Source: Pyrus communis (lineage: Eukaryota; Streptophyta; Magnoliopsida; Rosales; Rosaceae). Taken from it: DNA of 64,000 bases. Positions 46,776 to 58,549 of this stretch are shown here, piece by piece (within the stretch, counting starts at the first letter, position 1; each line of letters opens with the position of its first letter). Under the pieces are notes generated by a model. That model did no database searches. It was not told the origin of the DNA and saw only the letters and a list, made by a program, of their open reading frames with translations. Position numbers and translations under genes: made by a program. The DNA lies in contig NC_084813.1 of assembly GCF_963583255.1 (NCBI RefSeq), positions 12,634,001 to 12,698,000 of the forward strand. Reading direction: 5' to 3'.

Positions 46776-47434
46776 GTATAATGTTGCAGATTGAATGCTA
46801 CACAAGTATCATTAATGCAAACTATACTCCTATATATATATATGTATATATATAGGCATCATTGCCACAATGCTTACCTCTTTTCATTGATTAGTATGCC
46901 TTTAGTACCTACACAGGCTTGTATCAGAGCGTTATAATAATCTTCATTAGCACCAAATTTTCTTTGCTTTAGTATCATTAGGCCTCAAAGTTCATCTCAA
47001 ACCACCTTTATCTATTCCTTTCACTGCCCCTTTATCTGTATGCATTGCATGTTCGATAAATAAATTTTTCGTGTCATTATACGGTGTAGCTAACTCATTA
47101 TGCAATTTCGGATTTTCATATTGTTGTAATTGTTTTGGTGTTGTTAGAGTGCATGTTACAATTTGCAATCAAGATAGTGAATGTTACAGTTTTCAATTAG
47201 CATTTACTTTTGTTTTGAAGTACTTATCCTCTTATTATTTTGTTTGAATTAGATGAAGTCAAAGTCGTCAAAGGCCTCAAGCTCAAGTTCAAACTCAATG
47301 AGATCAAAGCTTTGGAAGATTTGAACTTTAATGTTTATTTTAAGTTTGGACTTTTGGAAGATTTGAAGTTTGATGTTTATTTATTTTAATTTTTTTAAGG
47401 CTTTGGACTTTGGAAGACCTGATTGTAATTATTT
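46776..47434. other. Intergenic stretch with a (TA)n tract and small duplications
   Basis: A TA/TATG microsatellite lies at about 46834-46855. Near 47308-47420 the phrase TTTGGAAGATTTGAA recurs with neighbouring ATGTTTATTT, a local duplication. No gene is supported. Confidence 0.5.
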
Positions 47435-48236
47435 GGGTAAATTACACAAAACTACCTCAACTATGGGTCGAACCATAATCTCATAACAATGTCCACACCA
47501 CCATCGTCGCCCAAGGCCTTAGTCTCCACCGCCGTCGCCCACGGTCTCAACCTCCGCCTCGCCCCCAATCCGAAATTTCGAATTCGCCTGTTTCAGAGAA
47601 AGCTTCGGGCTTTGCTCAGGGGTTTGTGGGTTTTGGCTCAGGGGACAGGAGGCAACTGTGTTGGTGTTTTGGGGTCAAAGGGAGAACGAGTTCGATCGGG
47701 TTTCTGGATTTTGGTTTGGGGTTCGGGAGAGGAGGTACAGACAATTGGGTTTAGGGTTCGGTAAAGTACCTTAAGAGAGAGATTGGCGGGGACAATGGCG
47801 AAAGCCATTTGGGATTGGAGGCAAGATAAGAGTTCGAGCTGGGTGGTGTGCTAAGAAAGGGTGGTGATTGGTAGGTGAGGGTTGTGGTGCAGAGTGGTTC
47901 TAGTCTTGGGTTGGGGGAAGACATGTGCGGGAAGAGGTGTGAGGAGATAAGGGGTGGGTCCCATATTTGTTTTATAAAATATTTAAATGATTTGATTTAT
48001 ATTTTAATATTTAATTAATTGTTTAATATTTAGTTAATTTTTTAATTTAGTTGGATTAGGAAGTGGGCCCCGTTCCAAGCCATGTTAGCATTTAACAGAG
48101 AAATTGACAGAAAAACTAATAGAGGTTTGATATTGTAAGAAATTCGTAAGATGAGGTATAACATTGTAATTTTTAAAATATGAGGTATGAGATTCTTGTT
48201 CGACCTATAATTGAAGTAGTTTTATGTAATTTATCC
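47435..48236. mobile_element. Terminal-inverted-repeat element (MULE-like) with a GC-rich insert
   Basis: The left end (GGGTAAATTACACAAAACTA, then CCTCAACTATGGGTCGAAC) matches the complement of the right end (GTTCGACCTATAATTG, then TAGTTTTATGTAATTTATCC) over about 50 bases. The interior starts with a GC-rich coding-like segment (47489-47764, 91 codons, no recognised family), unlike the AT-rich surroundings, as in gene-fragment-carrying Mutator-like elements. I could not confirm a 9-bp target duplication. Confidence 0.55.
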
Positions 48237-48886
48237 AAAAAATTATTTTCATTGTTTTTTATTCTATTGGAAATTTGGAATACCTATTGTATCCATTATG
48301 TTGGAATTCAACTTTGAATTTAATTATAGACTCCTCTGGAAGATGTATTACTCGGAACAAACTTACAAAAAAGGCTTTCTTGCAATTGAAAATTGGGAAA
48401 AAAAAAAGAAAAAAAATCGAATCAGGTTGAAATCGAACAAAAAAATAAACGAAACCAAACATAAACAGATAGAAAACCAAACTGAACCGAACATTAATTT
48501 TGGTTCAAAGGCTGCAACCTTCGTTACCTTTTATTCTTTTGGCCAAATCGCTGTATCTCCGATTACCATATGATCACTGTATCTCCGATGACCATTTGAT
48601 CGGGGAAAAAGAAGCGTTATTAGTATGTCTGGAATTGTACTCGCTCTAAAAGTGCCATTCTAATACTCGCATTCCACGGTAAAATTATGTTACTGAAAAT
48701 TATGTGCAGAGCATCATGAACCATCACAAGACCTCGAAGACGAGAGAGCAGGCGTTGCGGCTGTGCTTGGAGTCGAGCCGCCACAAGACCTCGAAGATCA
48801 GCTCGTCGGGGACGAGGCTAGCATAAGGAAAGAGTATGGTTGGACATTTTTATCCCTATATTTAATTGACCGCGGAGATCATTAAT

Positions 48887-48899
48887 CCGATTTGGCCCA
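48887..48899 (+). promoter_or_regulatory. Site II-like element upstream of the L18a-like gene
   Basis: TTTGGCCCATT contains GGCCCA, the complement of the TCP-bound TGGGCC/T element common in promoters of plant translation-related and housekeeping genes. It lies shortly upstream of the presumed leader exon (about 48920-49154, ending AGAG then GTAAAG). Confidence 0.35.
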
Positions 48900-50995
48900 T
48901 TCTTTTTTTTCATTCCTACAAAAACTGTAAAAACATAGCGGGACTTTCTTGCACTGGCTTCCTCGTTGGCAGTCTCCGCTGATGTGATAATCAATGGAGA
49001 AACGTCCGCTCCTTTGAAGAGAGAGAGAGAGCAACTAAAGGCAAATTCTTGTCAGAGAAAAACCCATTTCTCTGCCCGTCACACCAAAAGCACTTCTCCG
49101 CTGAAGCCTCACCTTTCTGCTGATTTTCAGCTCTCCGTTACTGTTTCTTCAGAGGTAAAGACTTCGTTTTTCTAAATCCACTGTATTTCATTGGCTCTTT
49201 TTTCTTGGTGAGAATTGGAATTTTTGAGTTGGGTTGATTTCTATCACTGCATGCTTGGATTGTTTCGATTGTAGAGTCAATTTTCCACATTAAAATCCTG
49301 GGTTTTGTTGTTTTTCTGGAGTTGTTGATTGATTCTGGTCTTAAGTTTCATACAACACCTCGGTGAAGTTGCTTGCCGTTGTTTTGGTTATCATATGTTG
49401 GGATTTGCAATGCCCCTTGATTCAAAGTTTGCTCTTTTTAACAAAATAAAGGAAGGGTTTTGTGGGGTTGTTGCCCACAAATTCTGTTTAAGCCAAAGAA
49501 TAAAGTTACAAGAACTGCGGTTTTACTTTCGATTATAATTTACTTGAATTGATTCTTAAGTTAATATCTTCTCTGAGGTTGTTTTATACAAGATTTCCTC
49601 CTTCCGTTTGCTTGAGATTTTCCCATCCTTTATGTTGGTTTTCCATCCCATGACGAGTTGTCCTAATCTTAGAGGATTAAATTGAAGTTGTTTTCCCAAT
49701 TTAAATTGTATACCCAACTGAAGAACGATTCATCACTAGATTCCAATTAGAATTAGTAATCCTTAATGAAAAAGACCTTTATTATGTTTATATAAAGGGG
49801 CTATTGCACTAGTTTTGAATTGGAGCAAAACAATAAGTTGTATACCACTCAAGGAGTTAAGAGTGAGAGAATATTGTGAGGGCAGAGTATGTTTGAGAGA
49901 AAAGAAAAGAGATAAGACTGTATTTCTTGTTCTTTTAGGTTTTTTGTCAAGTCATAATCCTAGAGGCTTGGCAAGGTTATCCGTTGTACTCATTATGATA
50001 TAGTGAAAAATTGTTCTTGCTCCCCCGTGGGCGTAGCCACATATAGCCAAACCACGTTAATTCTTGGTGTGATTTGTCTTGGTTATTTTGTTTTCTATGT
50101 CCGAGAACAACTTTCATGAGGTTTGATAATAGAAGAGTGCACATGAAAAGTGATTATGCCGATATTAGTGATATATGACTGCACTAGGAATTAATGTGGC
50201 AATGTGACTGGTTCATACTAGAGTGGCATTACTATCGAAAATTACAAATTTTTTGTTAAGTCGAAGATGATGATGATTTTACTCTACCAATGTAATATGG
50301 CTAGTACAATGCCAATCTAAATTAATTAGTGCAAATTCTTTTTTAAGTGGAAGATGCTTCTATCATTATGATTTAGTTAGTGAGTGATTGTTCTTTATAT
50401 ATCCTTTTAGGATGCACTACCAAGAATCTGGGAAGCCGATTTCTGCATGTCTTTCATTTGTTGGGCATTTTCCTTCCTGATGAATCTTTTATAATCTTTT
50501 CAAGTTTTAGTATGAACTGGAACAAGTGACACTCTTAAGAGCAAATACTGCATAGTTGTGATAAATGTCTATGATTTCCGCGTCAAGTACTGCGTCCACT
50601 CTTGAGTAGTTAAGATTATGAGGTGAATTCTCAACCTAGTGCAATCATATGGTGGTGTGCCGTATAAGTCTTTCAAGTCTTGACCTGTTAAGTAACTATT
50701 TTCTCTTTGTGGGACAATCCATTCGCTGGTATATTAGTTTTTGTTCCCTTTCCATTTCATATTCATTTGAGTGTTTCATGCAGTTTATATCTTAGTAACT
50801 TAACTGATGCTGCGCACAGTAAAATGGTCTTTGATTTTGTTTTCCTCAACATGCACATCTTCATTCGTCATAGTTTAACCTATCATCATTTGTTTAACAG
50901 ACTAATGTTTTTGTGTAACAACTTCTTTTATTATTTAAAATAACAGTTAATTTCAAGACAGAGAGCAGAACTGAGGGTGACTATCTTTCAGGCAC

Positions 50996-52661
50996 ATGGA
51001 TCAGAGTATGCAACTCCTTCTGCATCCTATTTCATTTATTTGTCCGTATGGTATGTCACTATCTACGAATGTCTGTAGGAGGAAAATGCGGCGTTGCACA
51101 ATGCTGCTTTCTATGTCAAAAATTTATGTTCACACATGCAGCTCTCACTTTTTTCATGCACACCGTGGGATGCTACTTAATGATTAGCTTAGGAGATTCA
51201 ACAGCAGTTGGTAAAGGCTAGACTTTTATGAAATCATTGACGTGGTATATGACTAGTCTAGTGAGGCCTCCATACCGATTGTTAGTACTTTGTATCTGAC
51301 AACTCCGCTTTACAGCAGCACACGTCAAACCACTGAGTAAAATTGATTTCTGAAGGACTACTAGTCTATAAGTCCTTAACATCTGGGGCACATTTCAAAT
51401 CTGTTCTGCCAATGCAGAAGTCATTTCCCACCTTTCATCATTGGTGGCTAAGCTTATACAAGCGATGCGTTTAATTTATTAATGGATTACCCTTGTTAAA
51501 TTTTATGATAAGATGTTATTGGATTTCCTTCTGAAAGTGGTTGGGTGAGCACAGGGATCTCAACAGATGTAGTGAACCATAGAAGTGGCGACTATGCTCC
51601 TATTGGTGACCAAGAGGACCCGAAATTGGGAATGTTTGACAAACCCCTTCCTTGCTTTGGCTGGGGAATTGGATGGTTTTCGTGAGTATTCTTGGCTGTT
51701 CTCTCTCCCACTACAGTCCGCCCCCACCCCCACACACACACTAATTGATGCGCCTTTTTTTTCAGTCTTCTGCTTGGATTTGTATTTCCAGTGATGTGGT
51801 ACTATGCCACATTTCTTTACTTTTCGAAGTATTATCAAAAAGACCCAAGGGAACGAACTGGACTTGAAGCGTCAGCAGTAGCAGTAAGTTTTATGTTAAA
51901 AAATTAAGCAGCTTAATAATCATTTTATCCTCATTTGTAGAAGAAATTTAATTCTGTTTCTCCTCTCTAACCTTATTTCTTTTCTTCTTTTCTTAACTAT
52001 TTCATAAATTTTAACAGATAGAAACTTTAAAATCACGTGCAGGTTAAATGGGGTAATTCTGAATTTCTTTTGGGAAGGGTTGTAATGAGCAAAAATAATG
52101 CTGCAAATAGAAGCGCCTATAAGTTAAATTGTGTGTGGACTTCAGTATTGTACCTTGCATTCTTGATCCTCTGTTATTTCTTGCTAAATTAAATGCTTCG
52201 GTTTACAGTGTTTTGGTTGGTTTTGGTTTCAGTGTGATAAAGTAGCTCTTTGGTTATTCATGTCCTCCACCACTTACCACTTACAAGTCCAGATACTAGG
52301 ACACACTGCGAGATTTTAAGAGAATCATTTAATTAATAGCTAAGAGAAGCATGCCTTTGGAACCATACTTTTGTTTCTTCTTCTTTTTTTTTTTTTTCGG
52401 TAGAAACCATGTTTGAATTGGTAACGTTGGAAAAATGTCTATACAGTATAGATACTTGTTTGTACATGAATTTCAATTTCTAATGATGATGTAGAGTATA
52501 GATATTTGTTTCTACATAACTTCAATTAGTAGTGATGGTGCATTTGTGGTCTTTATCATCGTTCCTTGATAAAAATGTTGTGCTTTTTGCAGGCTTTGAT
52601 TTGTACAGTTGCTGTGTTAATAGTGCTTGCTGTCTTTGTTATCAAGGCTTTGTTTCCCTAA
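50996..52661 (+). CDS. 60S ribosomal protein L18a-like small membrane protein (107 residues)
   Basis: Four coding exons: 50996-51005, 51555-51681, 51766-51883 and 52593-52661. Phases agree and the sum is 324 bases including the stop. The N-terminus contains SGDYAPIGDQEDPKLGMFDK; then comes the family hallmark PLPCFGWGIGWFSLLLGF, leading into the first membrane helix, a charged loop (YYQKDPRERTGLEAS), and a second helix (ALICTVAVLIVLAVFVIKAL). Despite its database name the family is not a ribosomal protein; it consists of small two-helix membrane proteins of little-known function. A 5'UTR exon ending at 49154 is probably spliced over 1.8 kb to the acceptor at 50991. The first coding exon holds only 10 coding bases, so the start depends on that splice. 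The next in-frame ATG is in exon 2 (GMFDK). Confidence 0.85.
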
Positions 52662-54889
52662 CTTTTGCCAGCTTCATAAAAAAAATAAAAAATCTCTATG
52701 TCGACAATGGTTAGCTCAAGCGTTCTTCCTGTAATCACATCAGGCGCAAGAAAGGAAAATATTGGCATCATGGTATGTCCATCTACTGATACCTGAAACA
52801 GTTTGAGCTTCTCTGTAACAATGTGCTAGATAAAAACCGTGTACATAAGTATGCTACTGCTTAGCTCCCTTTTAGCGGGAACTCTATGTACAGAACATAT
52901 TGTAGAAAAGTAGTACATTTACAAACAATTACACAAAATCATCATCTCGCATGGATGCATCGTTGAATCAAGTGCTAGAGGATGCAATCAGGTCTGATCC
53001 ATGTTTAAGAATTAGCAAGTTAGTAGCACATTCTATTCTCTAGGGGCAGACGAGACTTCTAGATTAGTATATATAGAGACGGGGCGGTCTGCATCTTGGT
53101 AGATGCTATTAGTATGATATCCTTCTGCTGCTTGGCACATTCTTATACAGTCAATTAGGACGAGAGCTGCTGCGGAAATGGTGCTTCTTTTATCCGCCCT
53201 CTTGTCCGAGCCATGAGGGATGGTGGAACAGAAGGTTAGGTCAAGAGTTCGGTGTATTCTAATGAACCAAAATTGATGCTTTTGTGTTGGTATTGTGGTT
53301 TTCAAACTTTGCACTGAGAAGTGTACTTTTCTTTTGATAGGGTTTTGCACTAAATTAGTGAAATTATTCATATTATATAATGCTATGAAAAGTAATAGCA
53401 ACTTCTTTGCTGCTTTACATTTAGTATAAACCTAACACCTTTCCTAATCTGTCATTCACACATTTAATATGATTCTTGGTCGATTTAACACCTCTTTCTT
53501 GGATGGGCAATACCAAAGATTGCTTTCACCGTCACAGGAACACCAGCCCGTGTATACGGAAAGGACTTGCATGGCATAGATACGTGTCCTATGCTAATAA
53601 TACAAAGACGTGCTATTTCTTTTCAGATGTTCTTGTGTTATTAGCATAGGATGTCACCATGACGGTGAACTTGTACCATATAGGTTCTCCGTGTTTGTGT
53701 GCATAGGTGACTTCGAGCTACAGAAGCAAGTCGCGCATTTATATAAGTGTCATCCCGATTGCATCAATGATTGGGAGTCATCCATGCGGTGTCGGGGGAA
53801 ACCGTCCCAAGCTTCATGCTCAAACTAGCGAAAAACATTTTTCTTCAATTCAACCAACTAGGTGAGAATATACACACCAAATCAGCATTGAGAATTTTGT
53901 GTACCACAAGTTATATAAAATCCAGTTAAATTTAAGATTTTTTTTTTTAAATTAAAAAAAATGAATATCCAAATTCACAATTTAATACGCGAAGGGCTTA
54001 AGTCATGGACCACAATTGATAGGCCGAAACACGTTTCTGCACCACTGCAAATCTGCTGTGCCCATTTTTACTCTGCCCACTCTGTTACTTTGCCCGTATG
54101 CTGAAACATGTGCAGACTCTTTAACTTTGCACTAATAATGTCACATTTAAAGAAGGAGAGCGGTTTTGCTCAGCGTTATAAATTATGATGTATGCTCATC
54201 ATACATTTAATTATTTGTCAAACATAGCACGTCGGCGGCTGCCAGCCTTACCCTCCTTGGCGCCGGCAAAATATCTTCTCTCTGTCCCCATCAAATCCAG
54301 ATTCACAAACACAGATGCACACCCACCCACCAACCTACTGTCTCACATAACCAAGAGGACTGACCTCCATTGGTGGGAGTGGGTCTGTTGTTTCTTAGGT
54401 ATTGGGTGGTTGACGGGGTTCGGCGGCTAGCTGGATTCTTCTTTTCGGTTTGGGACTATGGATTCGTCTTTTCTTTTTTAATTTTGTAATTTTTATTTGA
54501 AAAATACTAAGAGATCAAAAGATATATCATCGATAAAATACAAACATGTTAATCGATATTTGATTAATAATCTAATCATCTGCAAACACATTATTTTGTT
54601 TAAAATATTTGTTCTTGGTATGGACATGTGTCAACACATGAGTAAAGTAACAGGGTGGACGGTTGGAAAGATGGCACAGCAGATGTCGTCCCGCGTTCTC
54701 AGTTGAGATTGGAATCCCAACTTTAACACTAACACTGACACAGTAATCCTTTCCTTGGAGTTTGTAGCCTTCCCCTTGGAGGGACCCTATTTTCTGCCTT
54801 GCTTGGGAGTTAGGACTCTCTCTTACTTTGGACTAGGAAGGAAAATTTTGGATACCGTTCTTAATTATAGTTTTAAATTAGAAATTAAA
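52662..54889. other. 3' flank and intergenic region, no confident gene
   Basis: The 3'UTR of the L18a-like gene probably ends before about 52950. A minus-strand frame at 53033-53401 has no recognisable domain. Positions 54161-54480 contain a leader-like CT/CG-richer stretch without a clear frame. Confidence 0.45.
53525..53675. repeat. Imperfect inverted repeat (foldback)
   Basis: TCCTATGCTAATAA (53589-53602) pairs perfectly with TTATTAGCATAGGA (about 53638-53651). Outside it, TTCACCGTCA near 53526 pairs with TGACGGTGAA near 53660. The left arm has about 45 extra bases. It may be a MITE remnant or a transcribed hairpin. Confidence 0.5.
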
Positions 54890-55060
54890 ATTTATAAGGG
54901 AAAATTAATGAAAATGATTTGAAAACTTTGAGTTTTAACGATAATGATAAAATAAATGGTAAAGTGAATAGTACTAGGACTGATTTTTTAGTGTAAAAAT
55001 ATGATTTTTCGTTAAAGTGAACAATACCTGGAGCTTTTCATTACAGTTCCCAAATTTATA
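54890..55060. mobile_element. Small MITE of a type common in Rosaceae
   Basis: It contains TTTGAAAACTTTGAGTTTTA, ACGATAATGATAAAATAAA, GGTAAAGTGAATAGTAC and TTTTTCGTTAAAGTGAACA. I recognise this as a frequent short non-coding element in rosaceous gene flanks. The identification is from memory. Confidence 0.5.
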
Positions 55061-55121
55061 ATTGCAATTGTTTATATTAATGAAGTTTTAAATTAAACCC
55101 ATCATTTGTGAGATAAATTAT

Positions 55122-57125
55122 TGACACACCCCGATCCGGAAAGTCCATTTGGACTCCAAATCAAGTTATGCTGGCCGACACCAAGAGGGTGACGAAGCCA
55201 TAAAGTATAGTGATGTGGGAAAATGTGAATAAATTTAAATATAAAAGTGCCTAAATACGAGATTGCGCTATGAGCGGAAATAAACCCATTTCACGCGTGA
55301 TGTTAGAGTATGAGTAAAGTACAGTAGAGTGGATTGAGAATCATACAATCGAAGGTAATCTCTAATACCAAGATTTTCCACGAATTCTCGTCGATAAGAA
55401 AGCTCAGCTAAAAAAAAATTGGAGGGTGGAAACAAAGTAAGGGTGAGTAGCCTTGGAAATAAAATTTTAATAAAAACCTTCTAAATTGTTATAATCTCTC
55501 ACTGTGACACCTGTATAGTTTCCAAAAAAATAAAAAAAATCATACCACGTGTCAATGTAAAATCAAAAGTATAACAACAGTAAATCCATAAATATACCAC
55601 GACACAACATCTCATGAGCAATATAAATAATCATGTACTCAATAAATCAATGTTAACACATAAGTCGGAGTCACCTATAGTGACCTGTACGACTCATCCA
55701 TATCTCATCAATCAATGCTAGCACATAAGTCGGAGTTGCCTAATGCAATATGTACGACTCATAGGCAACCTGTATGGCAGTGTCGGAGTTGCCTTTATGG
55801 CTCATCTACCAATTCTTGGACATGAGTTGAAACCACCTAATATGGTCTGTACGATAGGTTGGGTGTAAATAAATACGCTCAAGTGCTACGATTACGTGAA
55901 GGCTGTGCGAAGTATCGCAAGTCACCTACGAGTCGGAACCACCTAATATGGTCTGTACGACAGGCTGGCACCTACCTTGGATCCACGATGAGCGTGCGGT
56001 GCTAGAGGTGAACGATCACGTGAAGGCTAGGCCCTGTCCTCGGGCGGAGCACTAACACCGAGGTGCAGGATAATGAGTACTAAATGCATATAAACATAAC
56101 CATACACACTGCAATCACTATCATCAACATGTACTCACCTGAAACTCACCTAAAACTTACCTGGGTGTCTGCAGCGTCATTTGGCATAACCACTTTAACG
56201 TCCTAAAAATTCTTAATCGGAACTAAACCCGGAAATAGGCCAAAATAAAATCATGGTTAATCTCTACGCTATTAACCATCATAACTTCTTTCCTTAAAGA
56301 AATCAAGTATCATGTTAAATTTGGAATGTTTTATGGCTGCATCTAACTGTCTTGTTAGACTGCCTACATACCCTTAAACGGGACCAAGCCATTCATAGTT
56401 CAACTTAGTACTTCAAAGCATTCACATTAATTATATGCCGATAATATGCATATAGATATACCATAATGCAATCTAAAACTCAACCATACCATAGTATTGT
56501 AACATATATATATATATATATATATGTGTGTGTATATATGACATGGCATAAAAATGCATAGAACAATTTAAAAGCATTTGTGGAATTATCAATCATATCT
56601 ATATACGATAAAAGGAAAAGACCCACTCACCTGAGGTCCGCCACTTGATTATTACAGCAACCGACAATCCAACCGTTGGATCGTCATTAAATAACGTAAT
56701 ATTTGAGGATATTAGAAACTTACAGATTGGGAAATTGACGTACGGATCTTCCCAAATTGGATTTGTAAGTTCGTAAAATAAAACGTTGACTACCACTTGA
56801 ATTGGTAATTGGAGGAGATCCAACCGTTGGATCGTAATGGAACTTCAGTATGATGTCTTAGAAGCACAATGTGGATCTTTGGAAGTTACAGATCGGAAAT
56901 CTGAAATGCGGATCTTCTGGATCAAGTTACGTAGGGTTGTGGACCCTACTGTCAATCTTTGACCGATGATTGACTTTTGGTCAATGGGTCCCAAATCATT
57001 CTAGAACGTCCTTAGGGATATGTGTATGTAAATTACGTGTTTTATCGATAATAACTCTGAGATGTGATTTGATCATTGTTATAGGCGACGATGGTTTGTA
57101 ATGTCTTGATTTTCATGCTAGAGAG
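55122..57125 (+). mobile_element. Rearranged long LTR, copy 1 (same family as 58550-61668)
   Basis: It starts TGACACACCCCGATCC and runs parallel to the intact LTR at 58550 up to about 56662. From there to 57125 it matches the reverse complement of about 60209-60655 in the intact copy. It then runs straight into a truncated Cassandra element. The 5 bases before it (ATTAT, 55117-55121) equal the 5 bases after that Cassandra element (57768-57772). It contains four hairpin modules and a TA/TG microsatellite (56512-56540). Confidence 0.75.
55663..55962 (+). repeat. Four 32-base hairpin modules in LTR copy 1
   Basis: The modules lie at 55663-55694, 55728-55759, 55825-55856 and 55931-55962. Each follows the layout 5-base outer arm, 2 bases, 5-base inner arm, 5-base loop, inner arm, 5 bases, outer arm. 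Inner arms: GTCAC/GTGAC, GTTGC/GCAAT, ACCAC/ATGGT, ACCAC/ATGGT. Outer arms are AGTCG/CGACT or close variants. Confidence 0.7.
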
Positions 57126-57767
57126 TCGCCCAGGGGAGTGGATCATGTAATCCTTATATGTATATTCTCATCTCTACCTAGCACGAGGCCTTTTGGGAGC
57201 TCACTGGCTTCGGGTTTCGTAGGAACTCCGAAGTTAAGCGAGTTCACGCGAGAGCAATCCCAGGATGGGTGACCCACTTGGAAGTTCTCGTGTGAGTTCC
57301 CAGAAACAAAACCGTGAGGGTGTGGTCGGGGCCTCAAGCGGACAATATCGTGTTATGATGGAGTTGAGCCCGAGATGTGGTGTGGGCCCAGGCCGGGATG
57401 TGACAATTTGGTATTAGAGCCAATCCTTGGCCGAATGTGTGTCGACGAGGACGTCGGGCCCCTCAGGGGGGGATTGTAACATCCCACATCGCCCAGGAAA
57501 ATGGATCTTGTAAGCCTTATATGTATATTTCCATCTCTACCTAGCACGAGGCCTTTTGGGAGCTCACTGGCTTCGGGTTTCGTAGGAACTCCGAAGTTAA
57601 ACGAGTTCGCACGATAGCAATCCCAGGATGGGTGGCCCACTGGGAAGTTCTCGTGTGAGTTCCTAGAAACAAAACCGTGAGGACGTGGTCAGGGCCCAAA
57701 GTGGACAATATCGTGCTACGATGGAGTCAAGCCAGAATGTGGTGGGGGCCCAGACAGGAATGTGACA
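57126..57767 (+). mobile_element. Cassandra-type TRIM retrotransposon with 5S rRNA-like LTRs, 5'-truncated
   Basis: The 5' LTR (57126-57405) lacks its first bases, including TGTAACATCCCAC. The primer-binding site TGGTATTAGAGCC (57409-57421) is complementary to initiator tRNA-Met. The internal domain is only about 69 bases and ends in a GGGGGGG polypurine tract. The 3' LTR (57475-57767) is complete, TGTAACATCCC to AATGTGACA. Both LTRs hold a 5S rRNA-like segment (57222-57291 and 57585-57654) with the pol III internal promoter motifs AACTCCGAAGTTAA and GGATGGGTG(A/G)CCC. The element encodes no protein and must rely on enzymes of other elements. Confidence 0.9.
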
Positions 57768-57780
57768 ATTATACTCTCCA

Positions 57781-57806
57781 ATATTATATATATATATATA
57801 TATATA
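57781..57806. repeat. (TA)n microsatellite
   Basis: About twelve TA units just beyond the Cassandra element. Confidence 0.85.
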
Positions 57807-57854
57807 AACTTTACCAAACAATTATTATAGCAAAGCAGGGTACATTCATCAAAA

Positions 57855-58124
57855 TTTGCCAAACAATTATTATAGCAAAGCATGGGTACATTTTTTAAGG
57901 GACCAAAATAGGTAGACCATTGGATGAAATTTCAAAGGCTCGGATCACTTGATCTGTCGGCCTTGGTGGAAGAGATTAAGAGATGATCATTTGCCAAACA
58001 ATTATTATAGCAAAGCATGGGTACATTTTTTAAGGGACCAAAATAGGTAGACCGTTGGATGAAATTTCAAAGGCTCGGATCACTTGATCCGGCGGCCTTG
58101 GTGGAAGAGATTAAGAGATGATCT
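57855..58124. repeat. 135-bp tandem repeat, two copies plus a fragment
   Basis: A unit starting TTTGCCAAACAATTATTATA and ending AAGAGATGATC occurs at 57855 and 57990 with only a few differences. A partial copy (TTTACCAAACAATTATTATA) starts at about 57811. The sequence 58125-58549 after it is AT-rich with several A runs and GGGTACATTT repeats, and no gene. Confidence 0.9.
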
Positions 58125-58549
58125 CTTTCCCACACAAAAAACAATAATAGATATTCAACTTAATAACCTTATTAAATTTCCTTGATTAAACTTGATATGG
58201 ATTCATTCTCAGATCAACGAAATAGAATGTACCCATATAATTTAAAAAAATGGATTAGAAAAAAAAAAAAAAGTTAAATGGATTTTATATATATAAAAAA
58301 AAATGGGTACATTTTACATTTAAAAAAAAAGGTATTTACATATAACAAATTGGTATATTTAAGAATAGGTACATTATGATTGAAACAATTGAGAATTATA
58401 TGAATGGGTACATTTAAAATTAAAAAAATTAGAAAATCTTTTTATAAAAAATTAATGGGTACAAACTTATGCTAACATTTTTTATTGGAATGTTTGAACT
58501 GGAAATTAATTAGGAGTTCAATAAGGGCGTGAATATTAAAATCCTAATT

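Noticed and set aside
53033..53401. 122-codon minus-strand frame
   Set aside because: No recognisable domain, no splice or promoter context; it may be chance.
57143..57640. Minus-strand frames of 64 and 95 codons
   Set aside because: They lie over the 5S-like LTRs of the Cassandra element; similar frames occur in both LTRs because the LTRs are repeats.
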